Shown here: piece by piece, positions 1 to 6,570 of the stretch
Layout: every line of letters starts with the position of its first letter
Numbering within the stretch: the stretch's first letter is position 1
Assembly (NCBI GenBank): GCA_003537495.1
Contig: DPSB01000455.1
Coordinates: forward strand, 1-6,827
Length of the DNA stretch: 6,827 bases
Direction: 5' to 3'
From: Cytophagales bacterium
GTDB lineage: Bacteria; Bacteroidota; Bacteroidia; Cytophagales; Cyclobacteriaceae
Made by a program: the position numbers and the translations under genes
The notes under the pieces: model-generated
What the model was told of the DNA's origin: nothing
Seen by the model: only the letters and a program-made list of their open reading frames with translations
The model's database searches: none

Positions 1-78
1 TAGTTCCTATCTGTGCAGTCCTTTTTGCGGGACAAAACCCTCAAAACGGATAAAAAACAAGTAAAATAGGTTTCAACC
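1..78 (+). promoter_or_regulatory. Non-coding leader of rplC with a probable promoter -7 element
   Basis: This stretch lies before rplC, where rpsJ (S10) would be expected further upstream. None of the three forward frames gives a recognisable S10 C-terminus, so it appears non-coding. TATCTGTG at 8-15 differs by one base from the Bacteroidota -7 consensus TAnnTTTG. It continues as CAGTCC, giving a 14-base block that matches the strong promoter before rpsH (6594-6607) at 12 positions. A -33 TTTG would fall outside the window, so it cannot be tested here. A short stem (GTCC 18-21 with GGAC 30-33) follows, then an A-rich stretch up to the start codon. Reading it as a promoter is inference from the similarity to the rpsH promoter. 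Confidence 0.4.
57..67 (+). repeat. ACAAGTAAAAT leader element, copy 1
   Basis: This 11-base string stands 11 bases before the rplC start. It recurs exactly at 4031-4041, 11 bases before rplP, and with one change at 6637-6647, where it runs into the rpsH ATG. All three are in non-coding DNA just before a start codon. It may act as an unstructured A-rich initiation region, which suits Bacteroidota ribosomes, but it could also reflect base composition. Confidence 0.35.
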
Positions 79-711
79 ATGCCTGGAATAATCGGACGAA
101 AAGTAGGAATGACCAGCGTATTTGGCGCAGATGGCCAAAATATCGCAGTAACGGTCATTGAAGCAGGCCCTTGTGTTGTCACTCAGGTTAAAAACGCTGA
201 GACTGACGGATACCGGGCTGTGCAGCTTTCCTTCGCAGAGCGAAAGGAAAAGAATACTCCCAAGCCGCTGGTTGGTCATTTCAAAAAAGCCAACACCAGC
301 CCTAAGAAATCTACAGTTGAATTCAGAGACTTCCGCGCGGAGTATGATGGAATTGTAGAACTTGGTAAGGAGATTAAAGTACAAGATGTATTTGTTGAAG
401 GAGACTTCATCGATGCAGTAGGCACCTCGAAAGGTAAAGGCTTTCAGGGTGTAGTAAAACGCTACGGTTTTAGTGGTGTAGGTGGTCAGACTCACGGTCA
501 GCACAATCGCTTAAGAGCTCCTGGTTCTATGGGTAACGCGTCATTCGCGTCTCGTGTAATTAAGGGTAAGCGCTTGCCAGGCCGCATGGGTAGCGACCGT
601 GTAAAGGTTACCAACCTGAAGGTGGTAAAAATTCTGGCCGACAAGAATCTTATTCTGGTTAGCGGTTCAGTACCAGGTGCAAAGAATTCAACCATAATCC
701 TGCAGAAGTAA
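79..711 (+). CDS. rplC: 50S ribosomal protein L3
   Basis: L3 is one of the first proteins to bind 23S rRNA and is essential for starting 50S assembly; its central extension reaches toward the peptidyl transferase centre. The 210-residue product has the usual bacterial length. It begins with the family start [15 protein letters not shown] and contains the signature [17 protein letters not shown] near residues 115-131, followed by the [15 protein letters not shown] loop (138-152) and the [10 protein letters not shown] block (162-171). The segment NASF (153-156) aligns with QNQT of E. coli L3, so the glutamine methylated by PrmB in E. coli is absent. The start is the only ATG matching the family N-terminus. 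The TAA stop shares its last base with the rplD ATG (TAATG), which suggests translational coupling. No Shine-Dalgarno sequence precedes it. Confidence 0.98.
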   Translation: MPGIIGRKVGMTSVFGADGQNIAVTVIEAGPCVVTQVKNAETDGYRAVQLSFAERKEKNTPKPLVGHFKKANTSPKKSTVEFRDFRAEYDGIVELGKEIKVQDVFVEGDFIDAVGTSKGKGFQGVVKRYGFSGVGGQTHGQHNRLRAPGSMGNASFASRVIKGKRLPGRMGSDRVKVTNLKVVKILADKNLILVSGSVPGAKNSTIILQK

Positions 712-1343
712 TGGAAATAGCAGTTGTAAAACAGAGCGGTGAAAACACTGGCCGCAAGGTTAGCCTTACCTCAGAGGTATTTGGCATTGAACCTAACGAT
801 CATGCTATATGGTTGGATGTGAAAAGTTTTTTGGCTAACCAACGCCAAGGTACCCACAAATCAAAGCAGCGTAACGAAATCTCTGGTTCTTCTAAAAAGT
901 TGAAGAAACAGAAAGGTACAGGCGGTGCACGTGCGGGTAATATCAAGAACCCACAATTCAAAGGTGGTGGTCGTATTTTCGGACCAACCCCTCGCGATTA
1001 CTCCTTTAAATTGAATAAAAAAGTAAAGGATCTGGCTCGTAAGTCAGCCCTTACTTATAAGGCAAAAGATAATCAGATTGCTATTGTAGAAGACTTCAAT
1101 TTTGAAGCTCCAAAAACAAAGCAATACATCAGCTTACTTAAGTCCTTATCTGTTCAAGATAAAAAGACATTAGTAGTGTTGCCGGAAGTAAAGAAGAACA
1201 TTGTTCTTTCAGGCCGTAACATTCAGAACTCTAAAATTATTACAGCCGATCAGATCAACACCTATGATGTGATCAATGCGGACCAGATTATTCTGGTAGA
1301 GAGTTCACTTACCAAGATTGACAACCTTTTAAATAAGCAGTAA
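711..1343 (+). CDS. rplD: 50S ribosomal protein L4
   Basis: L4 binds 23S rRNA early in assembly, and its long loop lines the constriction of the peptide exit tunnel. The 210-residue product shows the globular N-terminus, then the basic tunnel loop at about residues 43-97 with the signature [22 protein letters not shown] (66-87) and FGPTPRDY (90-97), followed by the C-terminal alpha/beta domain containing LARKSAL (108-114). In E. coli, L4 also represses the S10 operon by binding its leader upstream of rpsJ; that site would lie outside this window, so conservation cannot be judged. The ATG overlaps the rplC stop by one base. The rplW start follows after 4 bases. Confidence 0.98.
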   Translation: MEIAVVKQSGENTGRKVSLTSEVFGIEPNDHAIWLDVKSFLANQRQGTHKSKQRNEISGSSKKLKKQKGTGGARAGNIKNPQFKGGGRIFGPTPRDYSFKLNKKVKDLARKSALTYKAKDNQIAIVEDFNFEAPKTKQYISLLKSLSVQDKKTLVVLPEVKKNIVLSGRNIQNSKIITADQINTYDVINADQIILVESSLTKIDNLLNKQ

Positions 1344-1347
1344 TCCC

Positions 1348-1635
1348 ATGAGTATCTTAAAACGACCCCTGGTTACTGAAAAAGTTTCTTCCTTAAATGA
1401 AAAAGGCAAGTACGGTTTCATTGTAGAAGCCACTGCCAATAAGGTTGAAATCAAGCAAGCAGTAGAAAAGTTATATGGTGTAAACGTAGAACGTGTAAAC
1501 ACTATTAATGTGCTGGGCAAATTCAAGAGCCGCTTTACCAAGGCCGGTGTATTGTCTGGCCGTAAGCCAAGCTACAAGAAGGCCATCGTAACGTTGGCTT
1601 CTGGCGAAGTAATTGATTTTTATAGCAACGTATAA
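1348..1635 (+). CDS. rplW: 50S ribosomal protein L23
   Basis: L23 sits at the exit of the peptide tunnel and is the docking platform for trigger factor and the signal recognition particle. The 95-residue product carries the family N-terminal motif LKRPLVTEK (4-12). Glu11 aligns with E. coli Glu18, the residue known to contact trigger factor. The block VEIKQAVEKLYGVNVERVNT (33-52) and the basic segment KSRFTKAGVLSGRKPSYKKA (60-79) are typical. It is about 7 residues shorter at the N-terminus than E. coli L23, as is common outside the Proteobacteria. It lies 4 bases after rplD and 10 bases before rplB, so it is surely co-transcribed. Confidence 0.97.
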   Translation: MSILKRPLVTEKVSSLNEKGKYGFIVEATANKVEIKQAVEKLYGVNVERVNTINVLGKFKSRFTKAGVLSGRKPSYKKAIVTLASGEVIDFYSNV

Positions 1636-1645
1636 TTTCTGAACA

Positions 1646-2470
1646 ATGGCGTTGAAAAAACTTAGACCGATCACAGCAGGCACCCGTCACCGGTTGTCTC
1701 CTGGTTTCGAGGATATCACAGAAAGCAAACCTGAAAAATCTTTGGTAACAACCATAAAGAAATCAGGTGGTCGCAACAGCAATGGTCGCATGACTATGCG
1801 CTACATAGGCGGTGGTCATAAGCAGAAAATTCGTTTGATAGATTTCAAACGCAATCGCTTCGGCATCCCGGCAGTTGTAAAATCAATTGAATACGATCCC
1901 ACACGTACTGCGCGTATCGCAAAACTTTTCTATGCAGATGGTTTCAAATCTTATATCCTTGCTCCGCAGGGAATAAAAGTAGGACAAACCATTTTGTCAG
2001 GTGAAGATATTGCGCCAGAAGTTGGTAACGCATTGCCGCTTTCTAAAATTCCGATTGGTACAATCATTCATAATGTGGAGATTAAACCCGGAACAGGTGC
2101 TTCTATTGCACGTAGTGCTGGTGCATTTGTACAATTGGTTGCTCGCGAAACGGTATATGCAACGCTTAAAATGCCTTCGGGCGAATTGCGTAATGTATTG
2201 GTAAACTGCCTTGCTACAGTAGGCGCTGTTTCCAACGCAGAACACATGAACGAAAGCGTAGGTAAGGCTGGTCGCAGCCGCTGGAGAGGTATTCGCCCGC
2301 GCACTCGCCCGGTAGCGATGAACCCTGTAGATCACCCGATGGGTGGTGGTGAAGGTCGTGCATCTGGAGGTCACCCTCGATCACGTAACGGTTTGCTTGC
2401 TAAGGGCAAGAAGACTCGTCACCCGAAGAAGTATTCTGATGGTTTAATCATTGCAAGAAGGAAGAAATAA
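1646..2470 (+). CDS. rplB: 50S ribosomal protein L2
   Basis: L2 is a primary 23S rRNA binder needed for subunit association and for peptidyl transferase activity. The 274-residue product is full length. It has the N-terminal OB-fold domain with SGGRNSNGR (40-48) and [18 protein letters not shown] (53-70), the SH3-like RNA-binding domain with [17 protein letters not shown] (164-180), and the C-terminal extension with [19 protein letters not shown] (197-215) and [14 protein letters not shown] (225-238). His230 in this last block corresponds by motif to E. coli His229, implicated in peptide-bond formation. Its start shares an 11-base context (CTGAACAATGG) with rplV. rpsS begins 2 bases after the stop. 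Confidence 0.99.
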   Translation: MALKKLRPITAGTRHRLSPGFEDITESKPEKSLVTTIKKSGGRNSNGRMTMRYIGGGHKQKIRLIDFKRNRFGIPAVVKSIEYDPTRTARIAKLFYADGFKSYILAPQGIKVGQTILSGEDIAPEVGNALPLSKIPIGTIIHNVEIKPGTGASIARSAGAFVQLVARETVYATLKMPSGELRNVLVNCLATVGAVSNAEHMNESVGKAGRSRWRGIRPRTRPVAMNPVDHPMGGGEGRASGGHPRSRNGLLAKGKKTRHPKKYSDGLIIARRKK

Positions 2471-2472
2471 TT

Positions 2473-2742
2473 ATGGGAAGGTCAGTTAAAAAAGGTCCTT
2501 ATTTAGATGCCCGCCTCGCTAAGAAGGTGGTGGCTATGGAGCAATCAGGTAAGAAGTCAGTTATCAAAACCTGGTCACGCAGATCTACCATTACTCCAGA
2601 TTGTATTGGGCATACGTTTGCCGTGCATAACGGTAACAAGTTTATTCCTGTGTATGTAACAGAGAATATGGTGGGTCACAAGTTGGGTGAATTTGCACCT
2701 ACCCGCACATTCAAAGGTCACTCAGGTAATAACAAGGCTTAA
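2473..2742 (+). CDS. rpsS: 30S ribosomal protein S19
   Basis: S19 binds 16S rRNA in the 30S head together with S13, near the A-site tRNA and the B1a intersubunit bridge. The 89-residue product has the usual length and nearly all family landmarks: [19 protein letters not shown] (1-19), [22 protein letters not shown] (33-54) and [19 protein letters not shown] (65-83). The start follows the rplB stop after only two bases, with no Shine-Dalgarno sequence, so translation probably depends on coupling to rplB. A 29-base gap follows before rplV. Confidence 0.98.
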   Translation: MGRSVKKGPYLDARLAKKVVAMEQSGKKSVIKTWSRRSTITPDCIGHTFAVHNGNKFIPVYVTENMVGHKLGEFAPTRTFKGHSGNNKA

Positions 2743-2771
2743 AAGCAGGTTAACAGTAAGATTCCTGAACA

Positions 2772-3239
2772 ATGGAAACAATAAAGAAAACAAAGAAATC
2801 GGTAGTTAAACGGGCCAAGATCAAAGCAGTTAAAGAAGCTGCCAAGCAAGGTCCTGCTACTGCATATTTAAAAGATGTTCCTTCTTCACCTCGTAAAATG
2901 CGCTTAGTAGCGGATATGATCCGTGGTGTTAGAGTGAGCAAGGCTTTAAACATGTTGAAGTACGAAGCAAAACATCCTGCTGCAAAAATGGAGAAGTTGT
3001 TGTTGTCGGCTATCAGCAGTTGGGAAGCTAAGAACAACGATGTAAAGCTTGAAGAGGCTGATCTTTTTGTGAAAGAAGTATTTGTAGATGGTGGTCGTAT
3101 ACTGAAACGTTTGAGACCCGCTCCGCAAGGCCGCGCACATCGCGTTCGCAAAAGATCAAACCACGTAACATTAACAGTTGACCGCATGCCTGCTAAGGTT
3201 GAGGCGGCTAAATCAGAATCTAAAGAAACGAAAGAGTAA
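2772..3239 (+). CDS. rplV: 50S ribosomal protein L22 with extended termini
   Basis: L22 contacts all domains of 23S rRNA, and its beta-hairpin reaches into the exit tunnel opposite L4. The core runs from about residue 31 to 138: [17 protein letters not shown] (36-52), [16 protein letters not shown] (55-70), [10 protein letters not shown] (79-88), the tunnel hairpin around [23 protein letters not shown] (106-128) and SNHVTLTV (129-136). At 155 residues it exceeds the 110 of E. coli by a Lys-rich N-terminal extension (about 27 residues) and a charged tail of about 18 residues ending KSESKETKE. Extended L22 is usual in Bacteroidota, though this one is somewhat longer than I expect. The next in-frame Met (43) lies inside the conserved core, so this start is the only sensible one. 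The stop overlaps rpsC by one base. Confidence 0.97.
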   Translation: METIKKTKKSVVKRAKIKAVKEAAKQGPATAYLKDVPSSPRKMRLVADMIRGVRVSKALNMLKYEAKHPAAKMEKLLLSAISSWEAKNNDVKLEEADLFVKEVFVDGGRILKRLRPAPQGRAHRVRKRSNHVTLTVDRMPAKVEAAKSESKETKE

Positions 3240-4024
3240 TGGGACAAAAGATTAACCCTGTAGGTTTCAGATTAGGCATCGTCCGTGGCTGGGATTCCAG
3301 CTGGTTCGGTGGAAATACGTTTTCTGATAAACTGGTTGAAGACCAGAAGATAAGAAAATATGTAGATGCCCGTATCCAAAAAGGCGGTATCTCTAAAGTA
3401 GTTATCGAGCGTACGCTTAAGAGAATCACACTAACTATTCACACGGCTCGTCCGGGTGTGGTTATTGGTAAAGGCGGTAACGAAGTTGACAAAATCAAAG
3501 AAGAGCTTAAGAAGCTTACCAATAAAGATGTTCAAATCAACATCTACGAAATCAAACGTCCTGAATTGGATGCGCGCCTGGTAGGTGAATCTATTGCACA
3601 ACAATTGGAAGCCCGGATTTCTTACCGCAGAGCCATGAAGCAAGCTATCGCTTCTACCATGCGTGTAGGTGCTGAAGGTATTAAAGTAAAGCTATCAGGT
3701 CGTTTGGCTGGTGCCGATATGGCCCGTACTGAACAATACAAAGAAGGTCGTATTCCACTGCACACATTACGTGCTGATATTGACTATGCAATCTCTGAAG
3801 CACAAACGGTGTATGGTAAGATCGGTATTAAAGTATGGATCTTTAAGGGAGAGGTTTATGGCAAGCGCGACTTATCGCCTAACGTGGGCATAGTAAGCAA
3901 CGCAGCTGGCGAAAACAAACCTAACCAGGCCGGTGGTGGCGAAAGAAGAAGAGGTGGCGATCGTGAGCGTGGAGGAAGAAACGAACGCGGTGGCGAACGT
4001 TCAGAAAGAAGACCAAAGAAATAA
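3239..4024 (+). CDS. rpsC: 30S ribosomal protein S3 with Arg/Gly-rich tail
   Basis: S3 forms part of the mRNA entry pore of the 30S subunit and contributes to its mRNA helicase activity. The 261-residue product starts with the family sequence [14 protein letters not shown]. It has a type II KH domain with the GxxG loop in [10 protein letters not shown] (74-83) and the C-terminal domain with YRRAMKQA (129-136), [20 protein letters not shown] (152-171) and [13 protein letters not shown] (172-184). Arg130, Arg131 and Lys134 align with the E. coli helicase residues Arg131, Arg132 and Lys135. Beyond residue 220 is a low-complexity tail of about 40 residues rich in Arg, Gly and Glu, with repeated RGG-like units, making it about 28 residues longer than E. 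coli S3. The ATG overlaps the rplV stop (TAATG). A 28-base gap follows. Confidence 0.98.
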   Translation: MGQKINPVGFRLGIVRGWDSSWFGGNTFSDKLVEDQKIRKYVDARIQKGGISKVVIERTLKRITLTIHTARPGVVIGKGGNEVDKIKEELKKLTNKDVQINIYEIKRPELDARLVGESIAQQLEARISYRRAMKQAIASTMRVGAEGIKVKLSGRLAGADMARTEQYKEGRIPLHTLRADIDYAISEAQTVYGKIGIKVWIFKGEVYGKRDLSPNVGIVSNAAGENKPNQAGGGERRRGGDRERGGRNERGGERSERRPKK

Positions 4025-4030
4025 TTTCAG

Positions 4031-4041
4031 ACAAGTAAAAT
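4031..4041 (+). repeat. ACAAGTAAAAT leader element, copy 2
   Basis: This is an exact copy of the string at 57-67. It is located in the 28-base gap between rpsC and rplP, eleven bases before the rplP ATG. Confidence 0.35.
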
Positions 4042-4052
4042 TTTAGGAAATC

Positions 4053-4484
4053 ATGTTACAGCCTAAACGGACGAAATTCAGAAAAATGCAGAAAGGCAAG
4101 GTAAAAGGATCGGCCACACGTGGTCATTCTATTGCTTTCGGATCTTTTGCATTGAAGGCACTTGAGCCAGGTTGGATTACAGCCCGTCAATTAGAAGCAG
4201 CTCGTGTAGCTGTTACCCGCGCCATGAAGCGCGAAGGTCAGGTATGGATTCGCATTTTCCCCGATAAGCCAATTACCCGCAAGCCTGCTGAAGTGCGTAT
4301 GGGTAAAGGTAAGGGAGCGCCAGAGTATTGGGTGGCCGTTATTAAGCCAGGCACAATTTTGTTTGAAGCAGGTGGTGTTACCATGGCAACAGCAAAAGAA
4401 GCATTGGCATTGGCAGACGGTAAGTTGCCAATCAAAACACGCTTTACAGTTAGAAGAGATTACGTAGAACAAGCAGCAAAATGA
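4053..4484 (+). CDS. rplP: 50S ribosomal protein L16
   Basis: L16 is a late-assembling protein that helps position the elbow of tRNA at the A and P sites. The 143-residue product begins [19 protein letters not shown], identical in pattern to the family start. It continues with [24 protein letters not shown] (28-51), [23 protein letters not shown] (66-88) and KLPIKTRF near residues 124-131. Arg82 aligns with E. coli Arg81, the residue hydroxylated by the oxygenase YcfD/RoxA; whether this organism has that enzyme cannot be seen here. The upstream AGGA at 4045-4048 sits only four bases from the ATG and is probably chance. The end overlaps rpmC by four bases (ATGA). Confidence 0.98.
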   Translation: MLQPKRTKFRKMQKGKVKGSATRGHSIAFGSFALKALEPGWITARQLEAARVAVTRAMKREGQVWIRIFPDKPITRKPAEVRMGKGKGAPEYWVAVIKPGTILFEAGGVTMATAKEALALADGKLPIKTRFTVRRDYVEQAAK

Positions 4485-4675
4485 AAAACGGAGACATCAA
4501 ATCTTTAACTCTTGCTGAGTTAAACGAGAAAATCGGCAGCGAGAACGAAGGCCTACGCAAATTGAAGTTTGCGCACCAGGTTGCGGCTATCGAAAACCCG
4601 ATGCGCATTAAAGAAACCCGCAGGTTAATTGCCCGCTTGAAAACTGAATTGAAAGCAAAAGAAACTCAAAAATAA
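4481..4675 (+). CDS. rpmC: 50S ribosomal protein L29
   Basis: L29 is a small helical-hairpin protein next to L23 at the tunnel exit, where it helps form the docking surface for factors acting on the nascent chain. The 64-residue product matches the family length. It shows the first helix around [22 protein letters not shown] (9-30), the linker [15 protein letters not shown] (34-48) and the second helix [12 protein letters not shown] (50-61). The motif [14 protein letters not shown] is diagnostic. The start overlaps the rplP stop as ATGA, a classic reinitiation arrangement. rpsQ follows after six bases. Confidence 0.95.
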   Translation: MKNGDIKSLTLAELNEKIGSENEGLRKLKFAHQVAAIENPMRIKETRRLIARLKTELKAKETQK

Positions 4676-4681
4676 GTTGTC

Positions 4682-4942
4682 ATGGAGACGGCAAGGAATT
4701 TAAGAAAAGAAAGAATCGGTAAGGTGGTAAGCAACAAAATGCAAAAGTCCATCACGATTGCAATCGACCGCAAGGTAAAGCACCCGATCTACGGCAAGTT
4801 CATGAACAAAACAACCAAGTTCATGGCTCATGACGAGAAGAACGAGGCAGGCATTGGCGACACTGTTCGCATAATGGAAACCCGCCCGTTAAGCAAGAGC
4901 AAAAGATGGAGATTGGTTGAAATCATTGAAAAAGCGAAGTAA
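4682..4942 (+). CDS. rpsQ: 30S ribosomal protein S17
   Basis: S17 is a primary 16S rRNA-binding protein of OB fold that organises the lower body of the 30S subunit. The 86-residue product shows [32 protein letters not shown] (8-39), the [35 protein letters not shown] segment (44-78) and a basic tail. [20 protein letters not shown] is the family signature. In E. coli this gene ends the S10 operon and a promoter for the spc operon follows. Here only two bases separate its stop from rplN, so the two units are fused. Confidence 0.97.
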   Translation: METARNLRKERIGKVVSNKMQKSITIAIDRKVKHPIYGKFMNKTTKFMAHDEKNEAGIGDTVRIMETRPLSKSKRWRLVEIIEKAK

Positions 4943-4944
4943 TC

Positions 4945-5313
4945 ATGATATCTACAGAAAGCAGATTAGTTGTAGCCGATAACAGTGGTGCCAAAGAAGT
5001 TCTTTGTGTGCACGTACTGGGCGGAACAAGAAGAGAATCAGCGAGTGTTGGCGACAAAATCGTGGTAACGGTTAAGTCTGCTATACCAACCAGCCAGATT
5101 AAAAAAGGAACTGTATCAAAAGCTGTAATTGTGCGCACCAAAAAGGAGGTTCGCAGAAAAGATGGCTCTTACATTCGCTTTGAAGATAACGCAGCTGTTT
5201 TGTTGAATGCACAAGACGAACCACGTGGTACCCGTATTTTTGGCCCCGTAGCCCGCGAGTTGCGCGAGAAGCAGTTTATGAAAATTGTGTCTTTGGCACC
5301 TGAAGTATTATAA
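4945..5313 (+). CDS. rplN: 50S ribosomal protein L14
   Basis: L14 lies at the subunit interface of the 50S, forms bridges to 16S rRNA with L19, and is the docking site for the silencing factor RsfS. The 122-residue product is of standard length and contains [21 protein letters not shown] (7-27), [14 protein letters not shown] (35-48), [23 protein letters not shown] (53-75) and the C-terminal [28 protein letters not shown] (95-122). The gene contains an internal AAGGAGGT (5143-5150) that encodes part of the KKEVRR segment. It is followed only by an out-of-frame ATG opening a 14-codon frame and is not a real start. rplX begins three bases downstream. Confidence 0.98.
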   Translation: MISTESRLVVADNSGAKEVLCVHVLGGTRRESASVGDKIVVTVKSAIPTSQIKKGTVSKAVIVRTKKEVRRKDGSYIRFEDNAAVLLNAQDEPRGTRIFGPVARELREKQFMKIVSLAPEVL

Positions 5314-5316
5314 GTT

Positions 5317-5658
5317 ATGGAAAGAAAGTATAACAAACAGCCCAAGTTGCACATCCGCAAAGGCGATACGGTGTTAGTGCTGGCTGGTGACGACAAGGAT
5401 AAAGAAGGCAAAGTACTGGAAGTACTTGCTGACAAGAACCGCGCAATTGTAGAAGGTATAAACATGGTGACAAAACACCAGAAGCCTTCTGCCGGCAAGC
5501 CTGAAGGTGGTATTAAAAAGATGGAAGGCACTATTCACATCAGTAACCTGATGGTGATTGAACCTTCTAACGGTAAGCCCACCCGCACAGGTAGAAAGCT
5601 TAATGAAAAAGGTAAGCTGCAAAGATTTTCAAAGAAAACCGGAGAATTAATTAAGTAA
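5317..5658 (+). CDS. rplX: 50S ribosomal protein L24
   Basis: L24 is an assembly-initiating protein that binds the 5' end of 23S rRNA and sits near the tunnel exit. The 113-residue product has the KOW motif at about residues 12-39, including [23 protein letters not shown]. It continues with the conserved [37 protein letters not shown] (45-81) and a basic tail of about 30 residues. It is some nine residues longer than E. coli L24, mostly at the N-terminus ([13 protein letters not shown]). The TAA stop shares a base with the rplE ATG. Confidence 0.97.
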   Translation: MERKYNKQPKLHIRKGDTVLVLAGDDKDKEGKVLEVLADKNRAIVEGINMVTKHQKPSAGKPEGGIKKMEGTIHISNLMVIEPSNGKPTRTGRKLNEKGKLQRFSKKTGELIK

Positions 5659-6209
5659 TGGCAACTCCAAGATTAAAAGAAAAATACCTGAAGGATGTAG
5701 TTCCTGGTCTGAAGCAGAAGTTTCAGTACTCATCAGTAATGCAGGTACCCAAAGTGGAAAAAATTTGCATCAACAAAGGTATTGGCGCAGCTGTTGCCGA
5801 TAAGAAATTAATTGATGTTGGTGTGGAGGAATTAACCACCATCACTGGCCAAAAGGCTGTGACCACACGTTCCAAAAAAGATATTTCAAACTTCAAACTG
5901 CGCAATAATCAGGCTATTGGTGCCAAGGTTACGCTGCGTGGCGATAGAATGTATGAATTTATGGATCGCCTGATGAGTGTGGCTTTGCCTCGCGTGCGCG
6001 ATTTCAAAGGCGTAAGCGATAAAGGTTTTGATGGTCGTGGTAATTACACACTTGGTGTAAAAGAGCAGATCATTTTCCCTGAAATCTCGATTGATAAAGT
6101 GAACAAAATTAATGGTATGGATATCACTTTCGTAACATCGGCTTCTTCGGATGAGGAGAGCTACGAGTTGCTGAAAGCGCTGGGTATGCCATTTGTAAAT
6201 AAAAATTAA
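5658..6209 (+). CDS. rplE: 50S ribosomal protein L5
   Basis: L5 binds 5S rRNA in the central protuberance and contacts P-site tRNA. The 183-residue product is full length. It opens with [33 protein letters not shown] and has [16 protein letters not shown] (38-53), [20 protein letters not shown] (63-82), the G-rich [32 protein letters not shown] block (88-119), and [18 protein letters not shown] (126-143). In E. coli the start region of rplE carries the S8-binding site that controls the spc operon. Here the start is fused to the rplX end by a one-base overlap, and I could not make out an obvious S8-like hairpin by eye. Confidence 0.98.
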   Translation: MATPRLKEKYLKDVVPGLKQKFQYSSVMQVPKVEKICINKGIGAAVADKKLIDVGVEELTTITGQKAVTTRSKKDISNFKLRNNQAIGAKVTLRGDRMYEFMDRLMSVALPRVRDFKGVSDKGFDGRGNYTLGVKEQIIFPEISIDKVNKINGMDITFVTSASSDEESYELLKALGMPFVNKN

Positions 6210-6217
6210 TTGACTCC

Positions 6218-6487
6218 ATGGCAAAATTATCAATTGTTGCAAGAGACAAGAAGAAGGAAAAACTGGTAGCACGCTACGCAGCCAAGCGTAAAGCTTTGAA
6301 AGAAGCTGGCGATTGGGCCGGGCTGGATAAACTTCCAAGAAGTTCATCGGCTGTGCGTATCCGCAATCGCTGCAAACTTACTGGTCGCCCTCGCGGGTAC
6401 ATGGGTAAGTTCGGCATTTGCCGTAACCAGTTCCGCCAAATGGCCAGTGACGGTAAAATTCCGGGACTGACCAAGGCAAGCTGGTAA
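6218..6487 (+). CDS. rpsN: 30S ribosomal protein S14, zinc-independent form
   Basis: S14 helps assemble the 30S head with S3, S10 and S19. The 89-residue product is the long form without a complete zinc finger: [28 protein letters not shown] (49-76) and the invariant C-terminus IPGLTKASW (81-89). Aligned with zinc-type S14, where four cysteines occur as C-x2-C-x12-C-x2-C, Cys52 and Cys68 occupy the first and third positions. The second and fourth are Thr55 and Gln71, so no four-cysteine site exists. It starts eight bases after rplE and is the last gene before the 158-base gap leading to rpsH. Confidence 0.97.
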   Translation: MAKLSIVARDKKKEKLVARYAAKRKALKEAGDWAGLDKLPRSSSAVRIRNRCKLTGRPRGYMGKFGICRNQFRQMASDGKIPGLTKASW

Positions 6488-6570
6488 GCGCTTTCTCACA
6501 CATATTTGGTTGCTGAGTATCAAGGTCGGGGCACCCTCGTAAAACAGGCTAAGCCGAAACCGGGTAACAG
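6488..6570. other. Start of the rpsN-rpsH intergenic gap
   Basis: This part of the 158-base gap after rpsN has no recognisable gene, tRNA or strong hairpin. A GGGG/CCCT pairing near 6523-6533 is too short to call. TAACAG at 6565-6570 is repeated at 6577-6582 inside the following promoter. No terminator for the upstream operon is visible here. Confidence 0.5.

Noticed and set aside
1..66. Possible 3' end of rpsJ (S10) at the left edge
   Set aside because: None of the forward frames over these bases resembles the S10 C-terminus. TAG at 1-3 could be its stop, but nothing upstream is available to test this.
73..504. Open frame of 143 codons on the minus strand opposite rplC
   Set aside because: It is antisense to L3, rich in Phe/Tyr/Cys as expected of a reverse-complement shadow, and unlike any protein I recognise.
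2613..2620. TACGTTTG inside rpsS resembling a -7 promoter element
   Set aside because: It has no TTTG at the required distance upstream and encodes part of the conserved HTFAVHNG region of S19, so the match is explained by coding.
2750..3247. Open frame of 165 codons on the minus strand opposite rplV
   Set aside because: It lies almost wholly antisense to the clearly recognised L22 gene, has no family resemblance and no promoter. It is a by-product of the coding strand's composition.
4045..4048. AGGA before rplP as a Shine-Dalgarno site
   Set aside because: Only four matching bases, placed four bases from the ATG, which is too close. Other genes in the window lack such a site.
5143..5164. 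AAGGAGGT followed by ATG inside rplN as a hidden gene start
   Set aside because: The ATG is out of frame with rplN and opens a frame of only 14 codons. The purine run encodes conserved L14 residues.
5886..6347. Open frame of 153 codons on the minus strand across rplE and rpsN
   Set aside because: It spans two real genes in antisense, has a composition typical of a shadow frame, and lacks any supporting signal.
6488..6570. Possible small RNA or tRNA in the rpsN-rpsH gap
   Set aside because: No cloverleaf, T-arm sequence or strong hairpin is visible, and the useful signals all lie in the promoter part that follows.
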